DNA from: NORP240 sp046047495
Lineage (GTDB): Bacteria; Pseudomonadota; Gammaproteobacteria; Pseudomonadales; Pseudohongiellaceae
Length of the DNA stretch: 64,000 nt
Reading direction: 5' to 3'
NCBI GenBank assembly: GCA_046047495.1
Contig: JBJOHV010000097.1
Location: 62,001-126,000 of the forward strand
Below are positions 25,076-35,541 of this stretch, one piece after another. Made by a program: the position numbers and the translations under genes. The notes beneath the pieces were generated by a model that was given only the letters and a program-made list of their open reading frames with translations, had not been told where the DNA came from and searched no databases. Positions within the stretch are counted from its first letter, which is position 1; each line of letters opens with the position of its first letter.

Positions 25076-25768
25076 ATGAACAGCCATCTTGCCCCACCCT
25101 GGCACCAGATCGATACCGTCATGTTCGACATGGACGGCACCTTGCTGGACCTCCATTTCGACAATTATTTCTGGCAGGACTACCTGCCCCGTACCTGGGC
25201 GGCCAGTTGCGGCATGGACGAACAGGAGGCCATTGACCACCTCCACGGCCGTTATACCCAGTTGCGCGGCACCCTGGACTGGTATTGCCTGGATTTCTGG
25301 GCCCGGGAATTGCAGCTGGATGTGGCCGAGCTGAAGAAAACCGTCAGGCACAAAATCGCCATCCGCCCAAGGGTTGAAACGCTTCTGGAAAAGCTGCGCA
25401 GCCATGACAAGCGCTTGCTGCTGATCACCAACGCCCATCCCCAGGCGCTGGCGTTGAAGCTTACCGAAACTGGCATCGGTGGTCATTTCCACAACACCAT
25501 CAGTTCCCACAGCCTGAAGCTGGCCAAGGAAAATCACGGCTTCTGGGCAGCGCTGCAGGGCCTGGAACCCTACGATCCCCAGCGTACCGTGCTGATCGAC
25601 GACAGCCTGCCTGTGTTGCGTCAGGCGGAGCGGGAGGGCATCCGGTTTCTCTACGCCATCCACCAACCGGACAGCCAGCAGGCGCCCGTGGCGGCAGCGG
25701 AGTATCCCCAGATCATCGATTTCGAGCACATCATGCCCCCATCCGGAATACCCACCCCCCATGAGTGA
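25076..25768 (+). CDS. yrfG: HAD-family GMP/IMP nucleotidase YrfG
   Basis: A 230-residue haloacid dehalogenase-like phosphatase with the FDMDGTLLDLHFDNYFW motif I, LLLITNAHP motif II and VLIDDSLPVL motif IV. The FDNYFW extension after motif I marks the YrfG group, whose E. coli member dephosphorylates GMP and IMP. Its stop overlaps the hslR start by eight bases. The yrfG-hslR-pckA order matches E. coli except that hslO is missing. Confidence 0.9.
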   Translation: MNSHLAPPWHQIDTVMFDMDGTLLDLHFDNYFWQDYLPRTWAASCGMDEQEAIDHLHGRYTQLRGTLDWYCLDFWARELQLDVAELKKTVRHKIAIRPRVETLLEKLRSHDKRLLLITNAHPQALALKLTETGIGGHFHNTISSHSLKLAKENHGFWAALQGLEPYDPQRTVLIDDSLPVLRQAEREGIRFLYAIHQPDSQQAPVAAAEYPQIIDFEHIMPPSGIPTPHE

Positions 25769-26180
25769 TGACCGCTCCCCCTTAAAAACTGGACCTGACA
25801 GCAACCGGGTCCGGCTGGACAAATGGCTGTGGGCTGCCCGGTTCTTCAAGACCCGCTCCCTGGCCAAGCAGGCCATTGACGGCGGCAAGGTGCAGGTGGA
25901 TGGTGTGCGCGCCAAACCCGGCAAGGACGTGACCTTGGGCATGGTCATCCAGCTGCGCCAGGGATTCGATGAAAAAACCGTGCTGGTCACGGGCTTGAGT
26001 GAGCAGCGCCGGGGTGCCCCGGAGGCTGCCCTGTTGTATGAGGAGACCCCGGAAAGCCTGCGCCTGCGGGAGTTGGCCAGCGCCCGGCGCAAGCTGGAGC
26101 CACGCCTGTTGCAGCCTGCCGGCAAGCCCAATAAACGGGATCGGCGCCTGTTGCATCGCTTCAAGTCCAACACCCCCTGA
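25761..26180 (+). CDS. hslR: Heat shock protein 15 (HslR), S4-domain RNA-binding protein
   Basis: A 139-residue basic protein with an S4 domain at about residues 14-75 (VRLDKWLWAARFFKTRSLAKQAI). HslR binds free 50S subunits carrying a nascent chain and helps recycle stalled ribosomes. The C-terminus is Arg/Lys-rich. It overlaps yrfG by eight bases, suggesting cotranslation. Confidence 0.93.
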   Translation: MSDDRSPLKTGPDSNRVRLDKWLWAARFFKTRSLAKQAIDGGKVQVDGVRAKPGKDVTLGMVIQLRQGFDEKTVLVTGLSEQRRGAPEAALLYEETPESLRLRELASARRKLEPRLLQPAGKPNKRDRRLLHRFKSNTP

Positions 26181-26213
26181 AATCTGCGCGCTTTTCTCCC
26201 GGAGGGATTGTTT

Positions 26214-26224
26214 GGCATAATGCC
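26214..26224 (+). promoter_or_regulatory. Candidate pckA promoter -10 within a short palindrome
   Basis: GGCATAATGCC is a perfect 11-base palindrome containing CATAAT (26216-26221). The matching -35 is poor. It lies about 105 bases before the pckA start. Confidence 0.3.
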
Positions 26225-26328
26225 GAGCTCTTTTTACCACCATGCCTGTCCGGCCAACTGATCCCGGGCGCCAACATAGGTAAGACCATGCTCACTGCAA
26301 GCGCGACATGTCCGGGAGACCCACGGTC

Positions 26329-27885
<1,557 letters not shown>

Positions 27886-27968
27886 TCCGGGGAATTAAAG
27901 CAAGCGACTTAAATAATAATGGCCTGCATCCGGTAGCATCCCGGAACGGCTCGAAGAGAGAACTGAGT

Positions 27969-29537
27969 TTGGTCAAGCCATTGGATGAGTGTCTCGCCCA
28001 TTTCGGGCTGCCGGAATTTCGTCGGGAGTGGGGCGCCATTCGCCGTGGCATCGAAAAAGAAAGTCTGCGTGTCACGCCCGCCGGACGGCTGGCCCAGACC
28101 GATCACCCCAGCGCCCTGGGATCGGCACTCACCAATCCCTATATCACCACGGACTTTTCCGAGGCCCTGCTGGAATTCATCACCCCCACCCGGGATGAGA
28201 TCGCGGATTGCCTGGCCTTTCTGCAGGCCATCCACCAGTTCACCTATCGGCGCCTGCCGGACAGTGAGCTGTTGTGGGTGTGCAGCATGCCCTGCCCCAC
28301 CGGCAAAGAGGAAGACATCCCGCTTGCGCGCTATGGCAGCTCCAACATCGGTCGCCTGAAAAACCTTTACAGAAAGGGCCTCAGCCACCGCTACGGTCGA
28401 CTGATGCAAACCATAGCCGGCATCCATTACAACTTTTCCATGCCCGAGGATTTCTGGAGCGGCTATCAGCAATTGCTGGGTGATACCGGCCCCTTGCAGG
28501 ACTTCCGCACCGACCGCTATCTGCATCTGATCCGCAACTTCCACCGCTACAGTTGGTTGCTGCTGTATTTGTTCGGTGCTTCGCCGGTGGCCAGCAAGAG
28601 CTTTGTCAAAGGTCGAGACCATCATCTGCGCGAGTTTGACGACACCAGTCTTTACCTGCCCAATGCCACCTGTCTGCGCATGAGCAATCTCGGTTATCGA
28701 AGCGAGGCCCAGAAATCCCTGTTCGTGTGTTACAACGAACTGGGCAGCTACATCGACAGTCTCAATACGGCAATGCATACTCCCTATGCCCCTTATCAAG
28801 CCATCGGCACCCGCAGTAACGGCGAGTTCCTGCAGATCAATACCAACCTGCTGCAGCTGGAAAACGAGTTCTACAGTTCCGTGCGTCCCAAGCGTGCGGT
28901 CAAGCGGGGTGAACGGCCCATCACCGCACTGACCCGCGACGGCATCGAGTACATCGAGGTCAGGGCCCTCGACCTCAATCCGTTCGTGCCGCTGGGTATC
29001 GATGCCGAACAGATCAGATTCCTTGACGCCTTCCTGCTGTATTGCCTGTTATCGGACAGCCCCGCCTGTGATCAGCGGGAATATTTCCAGGTCTCACACA
29101 ATATTGAAGCCGTGGTTGAACATGGTCGTGATCCGCAATTGAAACTGAGCCGCAATGGTGATGAGATCCTGATGCGGGACTGGGCAGCCAGCCTGCTGCA
29201 CGGCATCGACTTCAGTGCCGGCCTGCTGGACGACACCCATGGCACGGGTGACTACAGTGCAAGCCTCGCACGGCAACTGGCCAAGCTGGAAAACCCGGCA
29301 CTGACACCTTCGGGGCGCATACTTTCCAGCATGGAAAACCGCGGCCAGTCATTCTTTGAATTTGCCATGGAACTGTCACGACAACACCAGGCAACCCTGA
29401 CGGCGTCGGCAGCAGATCCCGCACTGACGTCGATACTGGAGGCTGCCAGCGCGGCTTCACTGCTCGAACAGCAACACATCGAGAACAGCGACACGATGGA
29501 CTTTGATACCTTTGTTACCCAGTGGAACCAGTTTTAG
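27969..29537 (+). CDS. gshA: Glutamate-cysteine ligase GshA
   Basis: GshA makes gamma-glutamylcysteine, the first step of glutathione synthesis; gshB lies at 60.8 kb in this window. The 522-residue product matches the proteobacterial GshA family throughout (RRGIEKESLRV, TTDFSEALLEFITP, LMQTIAGIHYNFSMP, YIEVRALDLNPF). The start is TTG at 27969, since no ATG or GTG is near the family N-terminus; AGAGAG lies upstream. It is followed by dsbB after 20 bases. Confidence 0.95.
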   Translation: MVKPLDECLAHFGLPEFRREWGAIRRGIEKESLRVTPAGRLAQTDHPSALGSALTNPYITTDFSEALLEFITPTRDEIADCLAFLQAIHQFTYRRLPDSELLWVCSMPCPTGKEEDIPLARYGSSNIGRLKNLYRKGLSHRYGRLMQTIAGIHYNFSMPEDFWSGYQQLLGDTGPLQDFRTDRYLHLIRNFHRYSWLLLYLFGASPVASKSFVKGRDHHLREFDDTSLYLPNATCLRMSNLGYRSEAQKSLFVCYNELGSYIDSLNTAMHTPYAPYQAIGTRSNGEFLQINTNLLQLENEFYSSVRPKRAVKRGERPITALTRDGIEYIEVRALDLNPFVPLGIDAEQIRFLDAFLLYCLLSDSPACDQREYFQVSHNIEAVVEHGRDPQLKLSRNGDEILMRDWAASLLHGIDFSAGLLDDTHGTGDYSASLARQLAKLENPALTPSGRILSSMENRGQSFFEFAMELSRQHQATLTASAADPALTSILEAASAASLLEQQHIENSDTMDFDTFVTQWNQF

Positions 29538-29557
29538 CCCGCGAGGGGAGATCAGCA

Positions 29558-30055
29558 ATGCAAATACCCGGCAATCGCATACTCAACCTGTCCATCTTTC
29601 TGCTTTGTGTGGTGACGATCGGCATTGTGCTTTATATGGAGCATGTCATGCTGCTGTCGCCCTGCGGACTGTGCATTACACAACGGGTCTTCGTCATCCT
29701 GTGCGGCTTCACCTGCCTGGCATCAGCCATTCACAATCCCGGCCCGCAGGGTCAGAAGCTTTATGCATTCGCGGGGGCTGCGATGTGCGTATTCGGCAGT
29801 TACTTCGCCGGTCGCCAGATATGGCTGCAACATCTGCCGGAAGACCAGGTCCCTGCCTGTGGTCCTGGCCTCTCCTACATTTATGAAAACTTCCCCATCA
29901 TCGAAACCCTGAATTTTCTGCTCAAGGGCGATGGCAACTGCGCCGAGGTACAGTGGCGCTTCCTGGGTCTGCTGTCGATACCCGAGCTGGCACTCATCGC
30001 CTTCGTGGTGCTGTTTTCAAGCTGCATGTTCGTGGCTTTCCGCAAGCAGGCCTGA
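29558..30055 (+). CDS. dsbB: Disulfide bond formation protein DsbB
   Basis: DsbB reoxidises periplasmic DsbA and passes electrons to quinones. The 165-residue product has four membrane segments, the first periplasmic pair Cys36/Cys39 in SPCGLCIT and the second pair Cys101 and Cys128. ATG 29558 follows a good GAGGGGAG ribosome binding site. It sits 20 bases after gshA; no dsbA is in the window. Confidence 0.94.
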   Translation: MQIPGNRILNLSIFLLCVVTIGIVLYMEHVMLLSPCGLCITQRVFVILCGFTCLASAIHNPGPQGQKLYAFAGAAMCVFGSYFAGRQIWLQHLPEDQVPACGPGLSYIYENFPIIETLNFLLKGDGNCAEVQWRFLGLLSIPELALIAFVVLFSSCMFVAFRKQA

Positions 30056-30139
30056 GGCAGCCGGCCGGCGAGGTCCATGGTGCCGCCTGACTTTCTTTAT
30101 TGCTGACCGCGGTTGGGGTAAGCATGCCGAAGGCAGAAG

Positions 30140-32308
30140 CTACTGCATGCCGTCATTCCTTGAACGATCCGGCGCGCCGCGCTGCCAGCTGAACAGCCGT
30201 TCCAGCCAGGGCATCACCCGGGTGGGCACCCGGGCCTTGCGCCAGGCGTTGGCTGCGAATCGGTTGCCCTCACTCAAGGTAGGATAAATGTGGGTGGTGG
30301 CGGCAATCTTCCTGAGGCCCAGTCCGTGGGTCATGGCCATGACGAACTCGGTGATCAATTCCCCGGCCTGGGCGCCTACGATGGTTGCCCCCAGGATGCG
30401 ATCCCGACCCGGTTTGGTCAGTACCTTGATGAAACCCTGTGAGTCACCGTCGGCGATGGCCCGGTCCAGGTCGTCAAGATCGTAGCGGGTCAGTTCATAC
30501 GGTATGCCCCGTGCCCTTGCCTCCTGTTCACTGAGCCCCACCCGGGCAATTTCCGGCGTTGTGAACGTGGCCCATGGCACTACCTTGTAATTGACCCGTG
30601 TTTTGCGCAGACCACCTATCAGCGCATTGATGGCGGCATACCAGGCCTGAAATGACGCCATGTGGGTGAATTGATAGGGGCCCACCACGTCACCACAGGC
30701 GTAGATGGACGGATAGGCAGTTTGCAGGTACTCGTTGACCTCCACCATGCCCTGGGGGGTCAGTGGCAACTGCAGTTCTTCCAGCCCAAAGCCTTCCACA
30801 TTGGCCTTGCGGCCCAGTGCCAACAGAACCTTGTCAAAGCGCCTGGTCACTTCGGTGGAGTCAGACTGCCCCACCATGTACTGGCCCTCCTCTCCTCGGC
30901 CGAAGCGCAGGATGGAGCAGTCCGTCATAACCTCGATCCCCTGGGCGCGGAACGTGGTTGTCAGCAGTTCACTCACATCCGTGTCTTCCCTGCTGAGGAT
31001 ACGGGATGCCTGATCCACCAGGGTCACCCTGGAGCCCAGATTGTGGAATGCCTGGGCCAGCTCACAGCCGATGGGACCTGCCCCCACCACCAGGAGTCGT
31101 TCAGGCAGGTCCTCCAGCCCCCACACCGAGTCCGAGGTCAGATAGTCAACCTGCTCAAGACCGGGAATGGGAGGAACCAGGGGGCGCGCACCGGTGGCGA
31201 GAATGATGGCGCGGGTGGTGATATCCCTGTCGTTGACCCTTACACAATAGGGCGAGATGATGCGGGCCTCCCCCGCCACGCACTCCACACCCAGGGAGGT
31301 AAACCGCTCCACGGAGTCATGGGGCTCGATGCGTCCGATCACGTCCTGTACCCGCTGCATCACCGCCGGAAAGTCCACCTGAAGCGGTACCGGACCCAGG
31401 CCGAACGCCGGTGCCCTGCGCAGGTAACTGGCCACCCGTCCACTGCGGATGAGGGTTTTGCTGGGGACACAACCGGTATTGAGGCAATCGCCGCCCATGC
31501 GGTGCTTTTCCACCAGGACCACCTTGGCTTTTGCACCGGCCACGATCAATGAAGCCACCAGGCCAGCGGATCCTGCTCCGATCACCACCACATTGACATC
31601 GAAATGCCTGGGCCGGGGGAACTTGCGCGGGGTGTGACGGCGCCGCAGGGCCCCCACGATGAACCTGGCGATCAGGGGAAACAGCCCCAGCAACGCGAAC
31701 GAGGCCAGCAGTGACGGGCTGACCAGTCCCGACAGGGAGGTGATTTGCCCCAACTCCGCACCTGCATTCACGAAAACGATGGTGGCCAGCAACATGCCGC
31801 CCTGACTTGCCAGGTAGTAACTCTTCACCGGGATGCTGGTGAGGCCCATCATCAGGTTGATGGCAAAAAACGGGAACAGCGGCACCATGCGAATGCTGAA
31901 CAGGTAAAACGTCCCATCCTTTGCCATGCCACGATTGACAGGTGCCAGGTAATCCCCGAACCGGGACTGCACCCAATCCCGCAACAGCCAGCGGGAAGTC
32001 AGAAATGCCAGGGTGGCCCCGATGGAGCTGGCAAAGGATACCAGCACCGTCCCCCACACCAGCCCGAATACGGCACCCCCGGCCAGGGTCAACAGCAGTG
32101 AACCGGGAATGGAGAGAGCGGTGAACAGGATGTATCCAAGCAGGTAGATCAGGGATGCCGTGAAGAAATTATCCCGGGTATAGGCCTGCAGTCCCGCCAG
32201 CTGGCCCTGCAGATAGTCGAGGGTCAGGAAGCGGCCCACATCCAGGGAGAAATAGAGTAGGGCCAGCACGGCCAGGGTGACGAAGATGAGAAATTTGAGC
32301 TTGTTCAA
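30140..32308 (-). CDS. Fused VTT-domain membrane protein and flavin disulfide oxidoreductase
   Basis: A 722-residue fusion. The first 225 residues are an integral membrane VTT/DedA-like domain (SIPGSLLLTLAGGAVFG; SIRMVPLFPFFAINLMMG), a family linked to lipid transport. Residues about 236-705 are a class I pyridine-nucleotide disulfide oxidoreductase with VVVIGAGSAGL, redox pair Cys275/Cys280 in GGDCLNTGCVPSK, a NAD(P)H site (VVGAGPIGCELA), ACGDVVG and a C-terminal THIYPTLSE active-site His. It lacks the C-terminal cysteine pair and N-terminal NmerA domain of mercuric reductase, so mercury reduction is not supported. A similar fusion is known elsewhere; the role is undefined. Divergent from hemB, convergent with dsbB. 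Confidence 0.87.
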   Translation of the reverse strand: MNKLKFLIFVTLAVLALLYFSLDVGRFLTLDYLQGQLAGLQAYTRDNFFTASLIYLLGYILFTALSIPGSLLLTLAGGAVFGLVWGTVLVSFASSIGATLAFLTSRWLLRDWVQSRFGDYLAPVNRGMAKDGTFYLFSIRMVPLFPFFAINLMMGLTSIPVKSYYLASQGGMLLATIVFVNAGAELGQITSLSGLVSPSLLASFALLGLFPLIARFIVGALRRRHTPRKFPRPRHFDVNVVVIGAGSAGLVASLIVAGAKAKVVLVEKHRMGGDCLNTGCVPSKTLIRSGRVASYLRRAPAFGLGPVPLQVDFPAVMQRVQDVIGRIEPHDSVERFTSLGVECVAGEARIISPYCVRVNDRDITTRAIILATGARPLVPPIPGLEQVDYLTSDSVWGLEDLPERLLVVGAGPIGCELAQAFHNLGSRVTLVDQASRILSREDTDVSELLTTTFRAQGIEVMTDCSILRFGRGEEGQYMVGQSDSTEVTRRFDKVLLALGRKANVEGFGLEELQLPLTPQGMVEVNEYLQTAYPSIYACGDVVGPYQFTHMASFQAWYAAINALIGGLRKTRVNYKVVPWATFTTPEIARVGLSEQEARARGIPYELTRYDLDDLDRAIADGDSQGFIKVLTKPGRDRILGATIVGAQAGELITEFVMAMTHGLGLRKIAATTHIYPTLSEGNRFAANAWRKARVPTRVMPWLERLFSWQRGAPDRSRNDGMQ

Positions 32309-32431
32309 AAAAGGGAATCCCTGCTGTTATTGTGCAATTGACTTCCACGGATCGACGGCATCCGGATGGTTGATTCCCGGCTCCAACTCCCACACTATTA
32401 CGGCCAGTTCCAATACACAGAGAGCCAAACC

Positions 32432-33442
32432 GTGTCCCAGACTGATTTTAATCGCAAGTTTCCGGCCACCCGCATGCGACGCATGCGACGGGATGATTTC
32501 AGCCGCCGCCTCATGCGGGAAACACGACTGGCGACAGATGACCTGATTTTCCCCGTTTTCATTGTCGAGGGTCAGCAGCAGCGCCAACCCATCGACTCCA
32601 TGCCGGACATATTCCGTCTGAGCATAGATGAATTGTTAAAGGAAGCCGAGGAGCTCGTGGCCCTGGGCATTCCCGCCATCGCCCTGTTCCCCTCCCCCGC
32701 ACCGGCGGTGAAGTCGCTGGACGGCCGGGAAGCCTACAATCCCGAGGGGCTCGTGCAACGGGCCGTGGGGGCATTGAAAGCCGGGTTCCCGGCGCTCGGT
32801 ATTATCACCGATGTGGCGCTGGATCCCTACACCACCCATGGCCAGGACGGCATCATCGATGAACAGGGCTATGTACTCAATGATGTGACAGTCGCCACCC
32901 TGGTCAAGCAGGCGGTGTCCCATGCCCGTGCCGGCGCCGACATCGTGGCTCCCTCGGACATGATGGATGGCCGCATCGGTGCCATCCGTGATGCCCTGGA
33001 ACAGGAAGGCCTGATTCATACACGGATTCTCGCCTATTCCGCCAAGTATGCCTCCAGTTACTACGGTCCGTTCCGGGATGCGGTAGGCTCCAGCGGCAAC
33101 CTGGGCAGTGGCAACAAGTACACCTATCAGATGGATGTGGCCAATCGCGATGAAGCACTGCAGGAAGTGGCGCTGGATCTGGCGGAAGGGGCCGACATGG
33201 TGATGGTCAAGCCGGGCATGCCCTATCTGGATATCGTCAGCCTGGTGAAAACCCGTTTCGGCGCCCCGACCTTTGTGTACCAGGTCAGCGGTGAGTACGC
33301 CATGCACATGGCCGCCGCACGCAATGGCTGGCTGGACGAGAATGCCGTGGCAATGGAATCCCTTTTGTGTATCAAGCGTGCGGGGGCAGATGCCATCCTG
33401 ACCTATTTCGCCAAGAAGGCGGCCCGACTGCTGGCAGGCTGA
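32432..33442 (+). CDS. hemB: Delta-aminolevulinic acid dehydratase (porphobilinogen synthase)
   Basis: HemB condenses two 5-aminolevulinates into porphobilinogen. The 336-residue product has both Schiff-base lysine motifs (AYSAKYASSYYGPFRDA and MVKPGMPYLD) and ALDPYTTHGQDG in place of the zinc-cysteine cluster, so it is the magnesium-type enzyme. The GTG at 32432 gives the family N-terminus leading to RMRRMRRDDFSRRL; an ATG at 32366 would add 22 atypical residues. Other tetrapyrrole genes (hemCD) are at 39-41 kb. Confidence 0.95.
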   Translation: MSQTDFNRKFPATRMRRMRRDDFSRRLMRETRLATDDLIFPVFIVEGQQQRQPIDSMPDIFRLSIDELLKEAEELVALGIPAIALFPSPAPAVKSLDGREAYNPEGLVQRAVGALKAGFPALGIITDVALDPYTTHGQDGIIDEQGYVLNDVTVATLVKQAVSHARAGADIVAPSDMMDGRIGAIRDALEQEGLIHTRILAYSAKYASSYYGPFRDAVGSSGNLGSGNKYTYQMDVANRDEALQEVALDLAEGADMVMVKPGMPYLDIVSLVKTRFGAPTFVYQVSGEYAMHMAAARNGWLDENAVAMESLLCIKRAGADAILTYFAKKAARLLAG

Positions 33443-33458
33443 AAATGCGCATTGTCCC

Positions 33459-33486
33459 TTGAATACTTGATTTTTGGCCTTATCAT
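33459..33486 (+). promoter_or_regulatory. Candidate trxA promoter
   Basis: TTGAAT (33459-33464), 16-base spacer, TATCAT (33481-33486). The -10 differs from consensus at one position. The trxA start lies about 98 bases downstream. Confidence 0.5.
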
Positions 33487-33583
33487 AGGAGCGTCCCGGG
33501 CCAATCAGCGATCAGACACCGCATCGTCCGACGGGTCAAACCCACAGAATTCGTCCCCGCACAGCAAAGGAAGGAAATTAAGC

Positions 33584-33910
33584 ATGAGCGACAATATCGT
33601 GCACATCTCTGATGACAGTTTCGAGCAGGATGTGCTGAAAGCGGACAGCCCCGTACTGGTTGATTTCTGGGCTGAATGGTGTGGACCCTGCAAGATGATT
33701 GCGCCGGTTCTGGAGGAAGTGGCCGACGAATACAACGGCAAACTGAAGGTCTGCAAGCTGGATATCGATGCAAACACCCAGACCGCACCGAAATATGGCA
33801 TTCGCGGCATTCCGACCCTGATCATTTTCAACAATGGCGAAGTGGCGGGCACCAAGGTCGGTGCATTGTCGAAATCCCAGCTGTCCGCTTTTATTGACAG
33901 CGTTATCTAA
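33584..33910 (+). CDS. trxA: Thioredoxin 1
   Basis: A 108-residue cytosolic thioredoxin with the WCGPC active site (Cys33, Cys36), the buried Asp in LVDFWA and the cis-proline loop GIPTLIIF. ATG 33584 follows a strong AGGAAGGAA. It lies upstream of rho, the same order as in E. coli and many proteobacteria. Confidence 0.97.
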   Translation: MSDNIVHISDDSFEQDVLKADSPVLVDFWAEWCGPCKMIAPVLEEVADEYNGKLKVCKLDIDANTQTAPKYGIRGIPTLIIFNNGEVAGTKVGALSKSQLSAFIDSVI

Positions 33911-33922
33911 ATTGCGTTTAAT

Positions 33923-33954
33923 ACGGCGTCGCGCAGGATTTACCGCGACGCCGT
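33923..33954 (+). repeat. Perfect 11-bp inverted repeat downstream of trxA
   Basis: ACGGCGTCGCG (33923-33933) and CGCGACGCCGT (33944-33954) with a 10-base loop. It begins 13 bases after the trxA stop. It is not followed by a U-run, so it may protect the 3' end or act as a weak terminator. Confidence 0.6.
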
Positions 33955-34200
33955 AAAGAATTTCTGGACGAAGCCAAACTGCCGAACTATAGTGAAGGCA
34001 TCGTCACCGACCGGCACTAGCCATTCCCCCAAACCAATGACCAGGCAGGTCAGGCATCCGGGTCGACATCGGTTCCAATCAGCACGTATTTAATAATCTT
34101 GATCGAGTTTTAAATCCAGTCGTTCAACTTAGATTGCATCTTGCTGTAAACAACAACTCCCGATAACAAGACGGTGGCTGGCCGATCCTATAAGCAGCGC

Positions 34201-34246
34201 ACACTCACCCCATTTTTTCCTTACCCACTTCCCATACCCGATACCT
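34201..34246 (+). promoter_or_regulatory. C-rich, G-poor rut-like tract before rho
   Basis: The 46 bases before the rho start codon contain 21 C and only one G, with many pyrimidine-C dinucleotides. This is the composition of a Rho utilization site and would suit Rho autoregulation. No Shine-Dalgarno sequence is visible in it. Confidence 0.5.
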
Positions 34247-35506
34247 ATGAATCTAACCGAGCTGAAACAGAAACCCATCGCCGAGCTTATACAAACCGCA
34301 CAGGATATGGGTCTGGAGAACGTTTCCAGGACACGCAAGCAGGACATCATATTCATCATTCTCAAGAAACACGCCAAGAACGGCGAGGACATTTCCGGTG
34401 ACGGTGTCCTGGAAATATTGTCGGATGGTTTTGGTTTCCTGCGCTCGGCGGACTCTTCTTATCTTGCTGGCCCCGACGACATCTATGTATCCCCCAGTCA
34501 GATCCGCCGCTTCAATCTGCGAACCGGCGACACGGTATCCGGAAAGATCAGACCCCCCAAGGAAGGCGAGCGTTATTTTGCACTGCTGAAAATCGGAGAG
34601 ATCAACTTCAGCCGGCCGGAAGCCTCCAAGAACAAGATACTGTTTGAAAACCTCACCCCGCTGTTCCCGCAGCAACGACTCAAACTGGAAGTGGGCAACG
34701 GCAGTACTGAAGACTTGAGTGCCAGGGTAATCGATCTGGTGGCACCGATCGGCAAAGGCCAGCGCGGCCTCATCGTATCACCTCCCAAGGCCGGCAAAAC
34801 CCTCATCCTGCAAAACATCGCCCAGTCCATCACACGCAACAACCCTGAATGTCGACTGATCGTTCTGTTAATTGATGAACGTCCCGAGGAAGTCACCGAG
34901 ATGCAACGCTCGGTGCGCGGCGAGGTTGTCGCCAGCACCTTCGATGAACCCCCATCCCGGCACGTGCAAGTGGCGGAAATGGTGATCGAAAAGGCCAAGC
35001 GCCTCGTTGAGCACAAGGAGGATGTGGTGATCCTGCTTGACTCCATCACCCGTCTGGCCCGCGCCTACAACACCATCATCCCGTCCTCCGGCAAGGTATT
35101 GACCGGTGGTGTGGACGCCCATGCCCTCGAGCGTCCCAAGCGCTTTTTCGGCGCAGCACGGAACCTCGAGGAAGGCGGCAGTCTCACCATCATCGCCACC
35201 GCATTGATCGAAACCGGATCGAAAATGGATGAGGTGATCTACGAGGAGTTCAAGGGCACAGGCAACATGGAACTGCACCTCGATCGCAAGATCGCCGAAA
35301 AGCGTGTCTATCCCGCCATCAACGTACGTCGCTCCGGCACCCGCCGTGAGGATCTGCTGACCACGGAAGAGGAACTGCAGCGCATGTGGATCCTGCGCAA
35401 GCTGCTGAGCTCCATGGAAGATGTGCAGGCCACGGAATTCATCCTGGACAAACTGAAAGACACCAAGACCAACGAAGAATTCTTCAACGCCATGAAGCGC
35501 AAGTGA
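34247..35506 (+). CDS. rho: Transcription termination factor Rho
   Basis: Rho is the hexameric RNA helicase that ends many transcripts. The 419-residue product has the N-terminal helical domain, a cold-shock-like RNA-binding domain (GFGFLRS; YVSPSQIRRFNLRTGD), Walker A PPKAGKT (179-185), VLLIDERPEEVT (Walker B region), the Q-loop and the R-loop GSLTIIATALIETGS. Length and motifs are standard. The leader is C-rich and lacks an obvious ribosome binding site. Confidence 0.98.
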   Translation: MNLTELKQKPIAELIQTAQDMGLENVSRTRKQDIIFIILKKHAKNGEDISGDGVLEILSDGFGFLRSADSSYLAGPDDIYVSPSQIRRFNLRTGDTVSGKIRPPKEGERYFALLKIGEINFSRPEASKNKILFENLTPLFPQQRLKLEVGNGSTEDLSARVIDLVAPIGKGQRGLIVSPPKAGKTLILQNIAQSITRNNPECRLIVLLIDERPEEVTEMQRSVRGEVVASTFDEPPSRHVQVAEMVIEKAKRLVEHKEDVVILLDSITRLARAYNTIIPSSGKVLTGGVDAHALERPKRFFGAARNLEEGGSLTIIATALIETGSKMDEVIYEEFKGTGNMELHLDRKIAEKRVYPAINVRRSGTRREDLLTTEEELQRMWILRKLLSSMEDVQATEFILDKLKDTKTNEEFFNAMKRK

Positions 35507-35541
35507 TTTCCCCCCTGATCTGATCCCCGCGCCGACAACCA

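Larger units (their letters stand above)
33911..34246 (+). other. 336-base trxA-rho intergenic region
   Basis: No gene is seen in either strand. It contains an inverted repeat just after trxA and, at its end, a C-rich G-poor tract in front of rho; both are listed separately. The middle is AT-rich (about 34085-34170) and probably holds the rho promoter, but no convincing -35/-10 pair could be fixed. Confidence 0.6.

Noticed and set aside
30140..32308. Mercuric reductase (mercury resistance)
   Set aside because: The active-site pair is shared with all class I disulfide reductases; the C-terminal cysteine pair, NmerA domain and other mer genes are missing.
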